The position numbers were made by a program, and so were the translations under genes. Shown piece after piece: positions 9,297 through 17,670 of a DNA stretch of 64,000 bases. Origin of the DNA: Bacillota bacterium (GTDB lineage Bacteria > Bacillota > Clostridia > Clostridiales > Clostridiaceae); the NCBI GenBank assembly GCA_023435985.1, contig JAEZKY010000082.1, forward strand, positions 1 through 64,000, written 5' to 3'. Numbering within the stretch: the first letter of the stretch is position 1; each line of letters starts with the position of its first letter. The notes under the pieces are model-generated. The model had not been told where the DNA came from, searched no databases, and worked only from the letters and a program-made list of their open reading frames with translations.

Positions 9297-9710
9297 ATGA
9301 ATTATAAAGATATGAAGTTAGAAGAAATTGTAGAGTATACTAATACAGAATTAGCAGCAGGAAGAAATTTTACAGAGATAGCTCAAAATGATTTTTCATG
9401 TAATGAAAGTACACTTAGAAAGAGATTAACAGCAAAGAAATTATATAAAAGAATAGGCAATAAGTATGTGAGACAATGTCAAACTATAGATGACAGAAGC
9501 GAAAGTTCAAATGAAAATAACAATGTTAGACAAGATGTCACAGACGGAAATATTGCAGAAATTACTGGTGAGATAAAGTCACAAAGTATCACAGTATCAC
9601 CAAGCGATAAGGAAAAGTTTTTGGAACTGATAAGTAATTATGAATTGATAATGAATATGTTAGATGATTATAAAAATAAGCAGTTTACAGTGAAGAAATT
9701 AGTAATTTAG
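9297..9710 (+). CDS. Helix-turn-helix protein of unknown role
   Basis: A 137-aa protein whose first 60 residues look like a helix-turn-helix (FTEIAQNDFSCNESTLRKRL), followed by a polar linker and a C-terminal helix. The ATG follows an AAAGGGG ribosome site. It lies about 110 bp upstream of the precursor peptide gene of the first RiPP cluster and on the same strand, so it could regulate that cluster. A promoter-like sequence between them suggests separate transcription. No ligand domain is visible. Confidence 0.6.
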   Translation: MNYKDMKLEEIVEYTNTELAAGRNFTEIAQNDFSCNESTLRKRLTAKKLYKRIGNKYVRQCQTIDDRSESSNENNNVRQDVTDGNIAEITGEIKSQSITVSPSDKEKFLELISNYELIMNMLDDYKNKQFTVKKLVI

Positions 9711-9737
9711 GATTTAAAAGGTTTTATTTATAAATAA

Positions 9738-9765
9738 TAGACATTTTTCATATTTATGGTAAAAT
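9738..9765 (+). promoter_or_regulatory. Putative sigma-A promoter of RiPP cluster 1
   Basis: TAGACA, a 16-bp spacer and TAAAAT lie 53 bp upstream of the precursor start. A short palindrome (AATAATAGCTATTATT) lies between it and the ribosome site and may be an operator. Confidence 0.5.
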
Positions 9766-9818
9766 AATATTATGCTAAGAATAATAGCTATTATTAAAGA
9801 GGAAGGAGGCGTATATAT

Positions 9819-9932
9819 ATGGAAGAGGTTAAAAACATTGAATCTCAGGAAGAAGAATTCGAATTTGAATTTGATTCAAGTGTAGAAGGATTTCTTATGT
9901 CTGGAGATGTTTGCAGTACAAATGTAATTTAA
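9819..9932 (+). CDS. Candidate RiPP precursor peptide, 37 aa, cluster 1
   Basis: An ATG preceded by a very strong ribosome site (GGAAGGAGG) opens a 37-codon frame. The N-terminal part is strongly acidic (ESQEEEFEFEFDSS), like many RiPP leaders. The C-terminal 15 residues (FLMSGDVCSTNVI at the end) are neutral and contain one Cys. It sits directly upstream of two radical SAM genes and an exporter, which is the expected place of a modified-peptide precursor. A hairpin at 9959 follows it, which would let it be made in excess over the enzymes. Identification rests on context and ribosome site, since the sequence itself is not recognised. Confidence 0.65.
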   Translation: MEEVKNIESQEEEFEFEFDSSVEGFLMSGDVCSTNVI

Positions 9933-9958
9933 TTAAGTACTTAATAGAAACAAAGATG

Positions 9959-9989
9959 TAGCTAGATGCCTACTATTGGTATCTAGCTA
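9959..9989 (+). terminator. Hairpin between precursor and maturase genes (attenuator-like)
   Basis: TAGCTAGATGCC pairs with GGTATCTAGCTA through a 7-base loop (one G-U pair). There is no clear T-run, so it may act as partial terminator or RNA-stability element rather than a full stop. Confidence 0.55.
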
Positions 9990-10242
9990 TATCTACACCA
10001 CTTTACAATGAACCAAATACCGGTTTTTTGGACCAAAAATAATCATAGTTCCAATACGATTCTTTTACAAAGGACTGTGTTTGGTTCTATGATTAGTATT
10101 GGCAATAAATCAACAATTAATACATTAAAGAAATATTTAAGTGTTTATAAAAGATGCTGTTGATTACTTTGCTTCGCAAGACGAAGTCAGTTAAATTTAT
10201 TGTAAAGGGGAGTATATTTATTAATGAAGGGAAATAAAAATA

Positions 10243-12063
10243 ATGAACGATTCCTTATGTAAAATTTTAGATCATTTTTCTGACAGCGAAATATTATTAG
10301 TTGTTCCGCCGTTTTCTATAATAGATTTACCTTGTATTGGTCTAGATATTCTAAAAACTATAGCTGATTCTATGAATGTGAAAACTTCTATATTATATTC
10401 AAACATGTTATTTGCAGAACATATAGGTGTAGAAAAATACAATAAGATAAGTAGAGCATTATTATCTATGCATACTATGCTTGGGGAAAGAATATTTGCA
10501 GAGGCTGCGTATTCATCAATGCCATGCTTGGGGATTGATTTTCTTAAAAGATATGATGAAAATTTCAATGAAATTTTTTTGTCATTATCTTCAATTGAAG
10601 AAATGACTAATATTGCAAATATGGCAAATAGTTGGACTAATATTTTAGCAGAAGAAATCACTAATCGAAAATTTAGTATTGTTGGAGTCACAACTGGACA
10701 TCAGCAAACAAATGCGGCAATCGCACTTATTAATGCAATTAAAAAACGTAATTCTAATATTATTTGTACAATTGGAGGATCTGCATGCGATGGGGATATG
10801 TCAGAAGGGATTCAAACTCTAAGTCCTAACATAGATTATATTTTTTCGGGAGAAAGTGAAATCAGTTGGAAAGATTTCCTTAATAAATATAAAAATGATA
10901 ATTTACCTAATAAAAAAATAATTGCGGGAAGATTTTTGTCGAATTTAGATGAAATACTTTATAGTGAAAATGCATATTGTGACTATTACAATCAGCTTAA
11001 TTATTTAAACATTGTTAAAGAGGAGGAAACGTCTTTTTTATATGAAAGTAGTAGAGGATGTTGGTGGGGAGAACGAAATAAATGTACTTTTTGTGGGGTA
11101 AATGGTTGGAACAAACATTATAGGTATAAATCAGAGCAAAAAGTAATAGATGAACTTTTTAAAATGCTTAATGCACATCCTAAAGTTAAACATATTCAAA
11201 TGGTTGATACTTTGATGCCAAGAAATTATTTTAACAAATTAATCTTTACAATTAAGAAAAATTTTCCGAATATTTCTATATTTTATGAACAACGTGCTGA
11301 TTTAACGTTTGAACAAGTAGTTCAACTTAAGCGAGCCGGAATAAATTATACACAAGTAGGTATTGAGGCATTATCGACAAATTTATTAAAACTGGTAAAT
11401 AAAGGAGTTAGTGCTGAGCAAAACATAAAATTTCTTCGCTATTCAAAATCTGCTGGATTGTTAATAGGATGGAATTTATTGACGGAGATTCCAAATGATA
11501 AGGTTACTGACTGGATTGAATTTTTAGATTTAATTCCTTATATTTATCATTTAAACCCGCCATTACTTGTTCGACCGTTGGAAATAGCTAGGTTTAGTCC
11601 TTATTTCGAATATCCAGAAAAATATAATATAAAAAAGATTGTCCCAAGTTCGGTATATTCGGATATATTTCCTGAATCAGCAGATTTTGGAAAACTAGCA
11701 TGGTTATTTATTGCTGAGTATAGTTGTGATTCTAAAGAAAATACAGAATTGAAGGATAAAATCAGAAAAGATGTAATGATATGGATGGATAAATGGAAGA
11801 ACGGAAAAAATAATATACCAACCCTAAAAATATCAAAATCAAATGAAATATATTATTTAGAAGATTCTCGTTTTGGAAATATGGAAAGAGAACAAGTATC
11901 AAAAATGCAAGCAACTGCTGCGTTATTTGGCATAACAGAAGATAATAAGGAGGTTCTCTCGTGGTGTAAAGAAAAGAAAGTAATTTATTATTACGAAGGA
12001 AAATACATACCTCTTGCAACGGCAAATCCGATAATTTTTAAGGAGATTAAAGATGGAAAGTAA
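10243..12063 (+). CDS. B12-binding radical SAM RiPP maturase (RiPP maturation radical SAM protein 1 type)
   Basis: A 606-aa protein. Residues 1-230 form a cobalamin-binding-like domain (SEILLVVPPFSIIDLPCIG; IVGVTTGHQQTNAAIALI). The radical SAM cluster motif follows as C-x7-C-x2-C in RGCWWGERNKCTFCGVNGW at about residues 272-283, the spacing typical of the RiPP maturation radical SAM protein 1 family. The rest is the TIM-barrel (GINYTQVGIEALS). Enzymes of this class methylate or otherwise modify peptides using SAM. The ATG at 10243 has a GAAGGGA site. The next gene overlaps by 11 bp, so the two are translationally coupled. The substrate is probably the 37-aa peptide at 9819. Confidence 0.85.
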   Translation: MNDSLCKILDHFSDSEILLVVPPFSIIDLPCIGLDILKTIADSMNVKTSILYSNMLFAEHIGVEKYNKISRALLSMHTMLGERIFAEAAYSSMPCLGIDFLKRYDENFNEIFLSLSSIEEMTNIANMANSWTNILAEEITNRKFSIVGVTTGHQQTNAAIALINAIKKRNSNIICTIGGSACDGDMSEGIQTLSPNIDYIFSGESEISWKDFLNKYKNDNLPNKKIIAGRFLSNLDEILYSENAYCDYYNQLNYLNIVKEEETSFLYESSRGCWWGERNKCTFCGVNGWNKHYRYKSEQKVIDELFKMLNAHPKVKHIQMVDTLMPRNYFNKLIFTIKKNFPNISIFYEQRADLTFEQVVQLKRAGINYTQVGIEALSTNLLKLVNKGVSAEQNIKFLRYSKSAGLLIGWNLLTEIPNDKVTDWIEFLDLIPYIYHLNPPLLVRPLEIARFSPYFEYPEKYNIKKIVPSSVYSDIFPESADFGKLAWLFIAEYSCDSKENTELKDKIRKDVMIWMDKWKNGKNNIPTLKISKSNEIYYLEDSRFGNMEREQVSKMQATAALFGITEDNKEVLSWCKEKKVIYYYEGKYIPLATANPIIFKEIKDGK

Positions 12064-12925
12064 TATGCGTGAAATTTGTATAAATATAACTAGAAGATGC
12101 AATCTGCATTGTTCATATTGCTATGTATATGATTTAGTTAATAAGAAAAATAATAATATGAAAATAGATTTATCATTAGAAAAAATAAAAGGTTTAGTTA
12201 AATTATCTTCTATAGATGGGGTTTTTTTAACAGGAGGGGAACCTTTTATGCATCCAGATATTATAGAAATAATAAACTTTTTTGCTAATGCTGGTAAAAA
12301 AATAAATATTGCAACTAATGGATTATTAATTGATTCAGAAATGGCTGAGTTTTTATATCATAAGAATGTCACCTTATTAATCAGTATACGTGATGATTTT
12401 AAAAAAACAGCCCAAATTATAAATCTCTTAAACAATTTTGAAATATCAGTAGTCTGCTACCACTTACCTACTACTGAAAGTCCTTATATCATATCGCAGC
12501 TGTTAAAAGAATGTCCTTCGGTTAATGCGATAAAACTTTTATATGATTCAAAAAATCCAAAAAACTCATCGGAGTGGTTTTCTCTTTTATACGAAATTTA
12601 TTGCAAACTAAAATCACATATTTATAATATTGATATATCTGTTGAAATAGCATATCTTCCTAAAGAAAATATAATTGCAAAAGATAGTAGAAGAGGCGCT
12701 TTTGATAGAATACAAATCAGTACAGAAGGACTTTTTTATTATTGCCCATTGTTAGTATCTAATATTGAAGGAAAAAGTGACTTATCTACTCAAAAATGTA
12801 CACCTGATTTATGCCCAGTATTATCAAAAAAATTAGATGACGAAAAATTTACTAGCGTATGTTGCTTTTTAGTTGCATCATTAGAGAATGCTATAAGAAT
12901 TGGAAAACTGGTAGGTGTTATATGA
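12053..12925 (+). CDS. Radical SAM protein, second maturase of RiPP cluster 1
   Basis: A 290-aa protein with the canonical CX3CX2C motif at Cys16, Cys20 and Cys23 (RRCNLHCSYC) and a GGEP motif (FLTGGEPFMHPD) for SAM binding. The C-terminal region has further cysteines (YYCPLLV, QKCTPDLCP, SVCCFL) that could hold an auxiliary cluster, but it is not a clear SPASM domain. AAGGAG precedes the ATG at 12053, inside the end of the upstream gene. Its stop overlaps the start of the transporter as ATGA. It probably acts with the B12-type enzyme on the same peptide. Whether it forms a thioether, C-C or other bond cannot be told from sequence. Confidence 0.82.
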   Translation: MESNMREICINITRRCNLHCSYCYVYDLVNKKNNNMKIDLSLEKIKGLVKLSSIDGVFLTGGEPFMHPDIIEIINFFANAGKKINIATNGLLIDSEMAEFLYHKNVTLLISIRDDFKKTAQIINLLNNFEISVVCYHLPTTESPYIISQLLKECPSVNAIKLLYDSKNPKNSSEWFSLLYEIYCKLKSHIYNIDISVEIAYLPKENIIAKDSRRGAFDRIQISTEGLFYYCPLLVSNIEGKSDLSTQKCTPDLCPVLSKKLDDEKFTSVCCFLVASLENAIRIGKLVGVI

Positions 12926-14085
12926 AATCATCAAAAAAATTAATTTACTTGTTATCCTTTTTTATAGCAGTAAATTTTTATACACCAGTTTTTGCATCAT
13001 TTTGTCAATTAGAACACGGTTTTAGTAGTGCAGAAATAACTAGATTATTCGCCGCTTACTCTTTATCTGTTTTTTTATTTGAAATACCAACTGGATTAAT
13101 AAGTGATCTACTGGGCGAAAAAAGATCTTTAATAATGGGATCAATATTGTCTATTGTTTCAACTATTTTTTTTATAAAAGGAAATGTTGTACTGCTTTAT
13201 GTTGGAGAAATTTTATTGGGATTAGGGAGTACTTTTTTTTCTGGACCATTTGACAGTATAATTTATAAATATTGCAAAACATCCGATAGTAAATTAAATT
13301 ATGATAATATAGTTTCTAATTCCTACTCATTACAATGGTCTGCATTATGCTTTTCTTTTTTGGGATGTTTTTATTTGACAAAATATGGGTCGCTTAGATT
13401 AGCTTTTTTAGCTACGCTAATAGCAAATATTTTTTTACTTATCATAACGATTCTTCTTCCAAAATTAAACATTAATGCAGAACATAATAATGTTTTTTTT
13501 ATTATGAAAAGTTTTTTTTCTGAAACACATTCAAATAGATTCTTACTTATACTGTGTTTTTTAAATATACTTTTTTCAATGATACTCGTTAGTGGATACC
13601 AAATATTACAAACATATCTTTTGAATTCTCCATTAGACGAGACTTACAACGGGCTATTATACTTTTTAGCGGCTATTTTTGCAAGTTTGGGTTCATTTTT
13701 CTACAACAAATTAAAAGACATATTAAAATCAGGAAAAAGAATTTTTCTTTTATGTTTACTTTTTATCTCAATATGCTTTTTAGGCCTGGCTAATGCTTCA
13801 ACAGTATTATTGATTTTTATATTTGTGTGCGCTTATAGACTTATATGGGGGATTACATCTCCAATGTTTTCTTCTATGATTAATAAGAATATTGAAATAG
13901 ACTCTCATAGAAATACAGCTTTTTCTTTAATTTCATTAGGATATAATTTATGTAGTTCATTACTATTATTTATATTTTCACTAAGTAATTTTAGCATTAA
14001 ATATGAATATATAGTATTAACCATATTATCAATTGCATTATTGCTAATCTGTGCATTTTTTCGAAAAATAAGTATTATTCACTAA
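12922..14085 (+). CDS. MFS transporter, probable exporter of RiPP cluster 1
   Basis: A 387-aa membrane protein with about 12 hydrophobic segments. The MFS motif A region between helices 2 and 3 reads GLISDLLGEKRSLIMG. I chose the ATG at 12922 because it overlaps the preceding stop as ATGA; an upstream TTG at 12859 would overlap far more. It ends the four-gene cluster. In the context it most likely exports the mature peptide or gives self-protection. The substrate is inferred. MFS exporters are less usual than ABC exporters for modified peptides, which suits a small product. Confidence 0.8.
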   Translation: MKSSKKLIYLLSFFIAVNFYTPVFASFCQLEHGFSSAEITRLFAAYSLSVFLFEIPTGLISDLLGEKRSLIMGSILSIVSTIFFIKGNVVLLYVGEILLGLGSTFFSGPFDSIIYKYCKTSDSKLNYDNIVSNSYSLQWSALCFSFLGCFYLTKYGSLRLAFLATLIANIFLLIITILLPKLNINAEHNNVFFIMKSFFSETHSNRFLLILCFLNILFSMILVSGYQILQTYLLNSPLDETYNGLLYFLAAIFASLGSFFYNKLKDILKSGKRIFLLCLLFISICFLGLANASTVLLIFIFVCAYRLIWGITSPMFSSMINKNIEIDSHRNTAFSLISLGYNLCSSLLLFIFSLSNFSIKYEYIVLTILSIALLLICAFFRKISIIH

Positions 14086-14318
14086 ACAAATAACATCTTC
14101 AATAGATAAGTTATGGGAATTATAATGTTCCCATGATATTTACGTTGCAATCATGTGCTGCAGATCTAGCAAGATTATCTCAATAAATGGGATTCTATGA
14201 TGCTATAGCTACTTTTATTAAAAAATAAAATGAAAAGTAGTGTCATACTTAATAATTAAGGACTCTAGAAATAGGGTTCTTTTTTATAAATGTTGTGGTA
14301 TCATAACTTAAAGGTTAT

Positions 14319-14479
14319 GAATTTTATGTTAAGAAGGATTACGATAATGCAATAAAGAACTATGAGATGGATATATCATTAGATGATAATGATTCGGAAA
14401 TATACATTAACAGAGTAATCAAGTATTACTCTATATGCAAGATTATGATAAGGCTATGAATGATTATAAAAAGAAATAA
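14319..14479 (+). pseudogene. Remnant of a TPR-repeat protein
   Basis: A short stretch reads EFYVKKDYDNAIKNYEMDIS and then, after a frameshift near 14435, QDYDKAMNDYKKK with a stop at 14477. The two pieces look like consecutive tetratricopeptide repeats. There is no start or ribosome site. The upstream bases 14086-14318 hold no other gene that I can see. Confidence 0.4.
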
Positions 14480-14483
14480 AATA

Positions 14484-14521
14484 CCCCAGATGCAGTTAAT
14501 AAATTAACTTTGCATCTGGGG
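14484..14521. terminator. Bidirectional terminator of the partition operon
   Basis: CCCCAGATGCA (14484-14494) pairs with TGCATCTGGGG (14511-14521), with further pairing inside the loop. The leftward side is followed by a T-rich run on the minus strand. It lies just beyond the stop of the small partition protein gene. Confidence 0.85.
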
Positions 14522-14525
14522 GATT

Positions 14526-14903
14526 TTATTTCTTTTCTTTTTTTAATGATTCAATTAATTTAGGCAATGTTCCATTTAAATATATATCTAAAAACTCAGC
14601 CTTTTTGTAGCCTAAAAGTTCACTAATTTCTTCTATTTTTTGAACTGTTTCTTCTGATAAATTATAATTAGGCCTTACTGTCTTTCCACTTGTAAAATGA
14701 GCTGTTATCTTTTTCTTGCCTATAATTAAGTTTTTTGTAACTGTAACAGGAGGTGTCTTCTTTTTAGTTACCTTTTTTGTTACATCAGTTTCGATAAAGC
14801 TGGTAACTAAGTTTGTAACGTTATTTGTATCATTATTAGTTACATTTCTGTTTGGAAGTGGTTTAGCTGAAATAGGTTTTATTTGTTCTTTCTTACTTGC
14901 CAT
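14526..14903 (-). CDS. parB: Small ribbon-helix-helix partner of ParA (ParB-like, centromere-binding)
   Basis: A 125-aa basic protein. Residues 1-60 are an extended Thr/Val/Lys-rich tail with repeated VT dipeptides. Residues about 76-125 (RPNYNLSEETVQKIEEISE, then LLGYKKAEFLDIYLNG) fit a ribbon-helix-helix fold: one strand and two helices. This is the architecture of type Ib partition proteins such as ParG and omega. Its ATG lies inside the end of parA (25-bp overlap, AAGGAGA site), so it is co-expressed. The DNA encoding the VT repeats itself carries seven GTNAC pentamers in 12-bp register (14737-14843). I infer that the protein binds the GTNAC arrays. The parB name is by role and not by homology to the large ParB family. 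Confidence 0.7.
   Translation of the reverse strand: MASKKEQIKPISAKPLPNRNVTNNDTNNVTNLVTSFIETDVTKKVTKKKTPPVTVTKNLIIGKKKITAHFTSGKTVRPNYNLSEETVQKIEEISELLGYKKAEFLDIYLNGTLPKLIESLKKEKK
14737..14843. repeat. 12-bp-period GTNAC array inside the ParB-like coding sequence
   Basis: GTAAC or GTTAC occurs at 14737, 14743, 14767, 14779, 14803, 14815 and 14839. From 14743 on, all positions are multiples of 12 bp apart (24, 12, 24, 12, 24), and near-matches sit in two empty slots (GTCTT at 14755, GTATC at 14827). The period is the same as in the intergenic arrays. On the minus strand it encodes the VT-rich tail of the protein. Confidence 0.8.
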
Positions 14904-15649
14904 TTGCTTATCTCCTTTGCAACATTTTTATATGCCATTGAACCATCGAATTTTTCTCCGGCATATTGACTTATGCTTTTAAACTGCATAACAGCATCTT
15001 TAAATTTAGTGCTCGTTTTTACATAGCTAGGAAATACGTAGTACTTTTCTTCGAGCATTTCAACAACTTCCTTACCATGCTTTGCACGGCTGTCATACAT
15101 TGTAATTAAAACTTTAATATCATTTAGATCCTTATTATATTCTTGAACTTGTTTTACAGTCTGTTCCAAGATTTCAAGTGCTCTTACTGAAAGATAAGAA
15201 GCATCAACTGGTGCAAGAGCAAAATCGCTTGCAAATAATGAGTTTATAGTTGTATTTCCAAGGGAAGGGCTATTATCTATTAATATAAAATCAAAGATGG
15301 ATTGTATTTTTTCAATAGCCTTATTAAGTACGTTTTCTCTTCCCATTACTCCCATAAGGTACATTTCAACTGTAGAGAACTCGATGCAGCTTGGAATCAT
15401 AAATAAGTTATCGGCTCCAGTTGGTACAATAACTTCGTCTATATCCATATCTCCTCTAAATACATTTTCTATACTTGCATATTTTTCAAGGGGATTTAAG
15501 CCTACATAAACACTTAAAGAACTTTGAGGATCTAAATCAATGATTAATGTTTTCTTATTTAATCTACTTAGCTCGTATCCAAGGTTATAAGTTGAAGTAG
15601 ATTTACCAACTCCGCCTTTATTATTTAAGATGCTGATTACAGTAGCCAT
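14879..15649 (-). CDS. parA: ParA-family partition ATPase
   Basis: A 256-aa protein starting MATVISILNNKGGVGKST, with the deviant Walker A of ParA/MinD ATPases (Lys11 and Lys16). Further motifs are LIIDLDPQSSLSVY (A') and FILIDNSPSLGNTTINS (Walker B). The short length and absence of an N-terminal helix-turn-helix place it with type Ib ParA proteins. I chose the ATG at 15649, which has a GGAG site 10 bases upstream, over a TTG at 15670. It moves plasmid copies to cell halves by ATP-dependent DNA binding together with its partner encoded immediately downstream. Upstream lies the GTNAC array at 15804-16021, which could control the operon and act as centromere. Confidence 0.93.
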   Translation of the reverse strand: MATVISILNNKGGVGKSTSTYNLGYELSRLNKKTLIIDLDPQSSLSVYVGLNPLEKYASIENVFRGDMDIDEVIVPTGADNLFMIPSCIEFSTVEMYLMGVMGRENVLNKAIEKIQSIFDFILIDNSPSLGNTTINSLFASDFALAPVDASYLSVRALEILEQTVKQVQEYNKDLNDIKVLITMYDSRAKHGKEVVEMLEEKYYVFPSYVKTSTKFKDAVMQFKSISQYAGEKFDGSMAYKNVAKEISKWQVRKNK

Positions 15650-15803
15650 AATATTATCACTCCATATCAATTCAATTAAAATTTTTATCTATCAATTTTT
15701 GTTATTTTCTTAAAATAATCTATTAAGTTAAAATTTTATTTTTAATTTAATCCTGTTAAAGTAGAGAAAGTATTTTTTATATAATTAACTTTCAACACAT
15801 TGT

Positions 15804-16021
15804 GTTACACGCTTTGTAACAAGTATACAAATTCATAATAAGAATTTTGTATAAGTTATATGTACTTCTTGTTGTTACTTTATTTGTTACAATATAGTTT
15901 AATTATATATTTACACTATATGTAACAGATAAATATACACTTTATGTTACAATATTTGATACAAAAATAAAAATAAGTATGTTACCTTATAAGTTATTAT
16001 ATATGTTACAAAACAAGTAAC
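15804..16021. repeat. 12-bp-period GTNAC array E, upstream of parA
   Basis: Units in 12-bp phase at 15804 and 15816; at 15862, 15874, 15886, 15910, 15922, 15934, 15946 and 15958; and at 15981, 15993, 16005 and 16017. The blocks are offset from each other. It fills the intergenic region between the leftward parA and the leftward antitoxin gene, the expected position of a centromere/operator. Confidence 0.85.
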
Positions 16022-16043
16022 TATAAGATTAATGATGTAAAGA

Positions 16044-16274
16044 CTATATTTTATTTAATTCCAACGATTTTAGGCTTTTAATTAATGATAAAAGGTATTC
16101 TGGATCATTAATAATTTTTATGTTTTTTAGCATATTATTATATTCATTTTGTGACATTAGAACTACATTTTTATTATCTTTTCTTGTAATAATTACAGTT
16201 TCATTTTCGTCATTTATTTTATCACAATATGATTTGAAATTTTCACGTACATTTGAATAATTTGCTGCTATCAT
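16044..16274 (-). CDS. Phd/YefM-type antitoxin, apparently without a toxin
   Basis: A 76-aa protein starting MIAANYSNVRENFKSYCDKI, with ETVIITRKDNKNVVLMSQNE, the usual Phd/YefM DNA-binding fold sequence. The ATG at 16274 has an AGGAG site; an upstream in-frame extension is not supported. Antitoxins of this family normally precede a YoeB/Doc-type toxin gene by a few bases. Here the 395 bp downstream hold only a GTNAC array, then parA. It may be an orphan antitoxin or an anti-addiction gene. Confidence 0.8.
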   Translation of the reverse strand: MIAANYSNVRENFKSYCDKINDENETVIITRKDNKNVVLMSQNEYNNMLKNIKIINDPEYLLSLIKSLKSLELNKI

Positions 16275-16440
16275 TAATCTATTTACTCCTTTCACATTGT
16301 ACAAAATACAGTACAAATTAATTATAGCTTTTTCTCATAAAAAAATCCAATTTTATTATAAATAATAATTAAAATATCTATATATTTTTAGAACAAAGAT
16401 ATATCTATTAATTAAGAAGAAAGGAAAGGAGGAAAAATGC

Positions 16441-16665
16441 ATGGCAGTTTCATTGACAAAGAAATCGACTTCACTTGGAATTGAAGTTCAAAATGGAGTG
16501 GACAAGGCTGGGGATGCGATCTTTAGAACAAAGATGTTTTCAAATGTGAAAAACGATGCAGATCCTGCAGATGTTTATGAAGTAGCTCAGGCAATAAAGG
16601 GGATAATGGCTGATGAGACAAGAGATACCCTTTTGAGCGTTACTTCAACAATCGATAATGCTTAA
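16441..16665 (+). CDS. DUF1659-like small protein
   Basis: A 74-aa protein (LGIEVQNGVDKAGDAIFRTK; VYEVAQAIKGIMADE). Length and pattern fit the DUF1659 family of Firmicutes, whose function is unknown. A strong AGGAAAGGAGG site precedes the ATG. It forms a two-gene unit with the DUF2922-like protein 37 bp downstream, a pairing that is common in this phylum. Confidence 0.7.
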   Translation: MAVSLTKKSTSLGIEVQNGVDKAGDAIFRTKMFSNVKNDADPADVYEVAQAIKGIMADETRDTLLSVTSTIDNA

Positions 16666-16702
16666 ATAATAAAAATTTCAATGGAAAGGAGGTAAAGTGA
16701 GT

Positions 16703-16924
16703 ATGGAATATGTGTTATCTATGACTTTTAATACTCCAGGGGGAACAACAAGTACTTTAAGCGTAAGCGGAGTTAAGCCTGATATCACTCAGGAGCAGGT
16801 TATATCATTAATGGATACAATAATTTCAAAGAATGTATTTGAGGTAAATGCTGGTGAACTTATAAGTAAGAGCAGTGCTAAGCTTACAGAGAGAAAAATT
16901 ACTAAATATGATGTTGCTGCTTAG
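16703..16924 (+). CDS. DUF2922-like small protein
   Basis: A 73-aa protein beginning MEYVLSMTFNTPGGTTSTLS, with a central VISLMDTIISKNVFE segment, as in DUF2922. The GGAAAGGAGG site is 10 bases before the ATG at 16703. A GTG at 16697 would be only 4 bases away and is less likely. It pairs with the preceding DUF1659-like gene. Function is unknown. Confidence 0.7.
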   Translation: MEYVLSMTFNTPGGTTSTLSVSGVKPDITQEQVISLMDTIISKNVFEVNAGELISKSSAKLTERKITKYDVAA

Positions 16925-17066
16925 TATATAAGGTTTTAAAGAGAGATTAAATTCTAATACAAATTAATCTCTCTTTTACCATATTTATAGGGGGTATATC
17001 TATGTTATAGGCTATTTATAAAAAATACTACTATAATATAGAATTCAAAAATAATGAGGACTTTAT

Positions 17067-17642
17067 ATGGATTATGAAAGAATTGAGAAATTAGTATTGA
17101 GAGCTAAAGAGAATGACAAAGATGCTAAAGAAGACATTATAATAAGATTTAAGCCATATATATTAACCATATCGAAAAAAACTCATGTTTATGGATATGA
17201 ATTTGAGGATATTAAAAATGAATGCTATAAAACTGTGCTTAGCTGCATAGAATCTTATGATCCCGCCAATAAAAAATTTATAGGTTATACATTAACGTCT
17301 ATAAGAAATAATATAAAGCAGCTTTTAAAGAAAAGTGACAGACGTAAAAACAGCGAAGGGAGTGAAGCGCTTATTCTAGATGATAATTTAGAATTAATCC
17401 TCTATTCTGAAGAGAAGAGTGCTGTAGATTGTCTTTGCGAGAAATGGGAATCATTATTATTAACAGAAGCTATAAACTCCTTAAATGATAATGAGCAGGA
17501 ATTAATTAAATATATATTCTTTGATAAAAATACTTTAAGAAGCTATGCAGAATTTAAAAATATCTGTTATACCACTGCAATGAACCGGAAAAATATAGCT
17601 TTAAATAAGCTTTTATCTTATATGAAAAGGGTTCCAATATGA
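17067..17642 (+). CDS. Sigma-70-like RNA polymerase sigma factor (group 4/5 size)
   Basis: A 191-aa protein. Residues 1-95 look like sigma region 2 (DAKEDIIIRFKPYILTISKK; YEFEDIKNECYKTVL; YTLTSIRNNIKQLL). Residues about 140-190 look like region 4 (LNDNEQELIKYIFF; TAMNRKNIALNKLL). The size matches small alternative sigma factors of clostridial plasmids and phages. It ends in a terminator that overlaps its stop. Neighbours are small unknown proteins, so its regulon is not evident. It is one of three sigma-like proteins in the window. Confidence 0.72.
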   Translation: MDYERIEKLVLRAKENDKDAKEDIIIRFKPYILTISKKTHVYGYEFEDIKNECYKTVLSCIESYDPANKKFIGYTLTSIRNNIKQLLKKSDRRKNSEGSEALILDDNLELILYSEEKSAVDCLCEKWESLLLTEAINSLNDNEQELIKYIFFDKNTLRSYAEFKNICYTTAMNRKNIALNKLLSYMKRVPI

Positions 17643-17658
17643 ATTTGGAACCCTTTTT
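17625..17658 (+). terminator. Rho-independent terminator overlapping the sigma gene stop
   Basis: AAGGGTTCCAA pairs with TTGGAACCCTT around a 7-base loop (tatgaat), followed by T residues. The left arm encodes the last codons of the sigma factor gene. Confidence 0.9.
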
Positions 17659-17670
17659 GCTGCTATTACA

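Noticed and set aside
14716..14982. Rightward 88-codon hydrophobic frame opposite the ParB-like gene
   Set aside because: It is the antisense of the VT-rich coding stretch and parA end, lacks a ribosome site and overlaps two well-supported genes.
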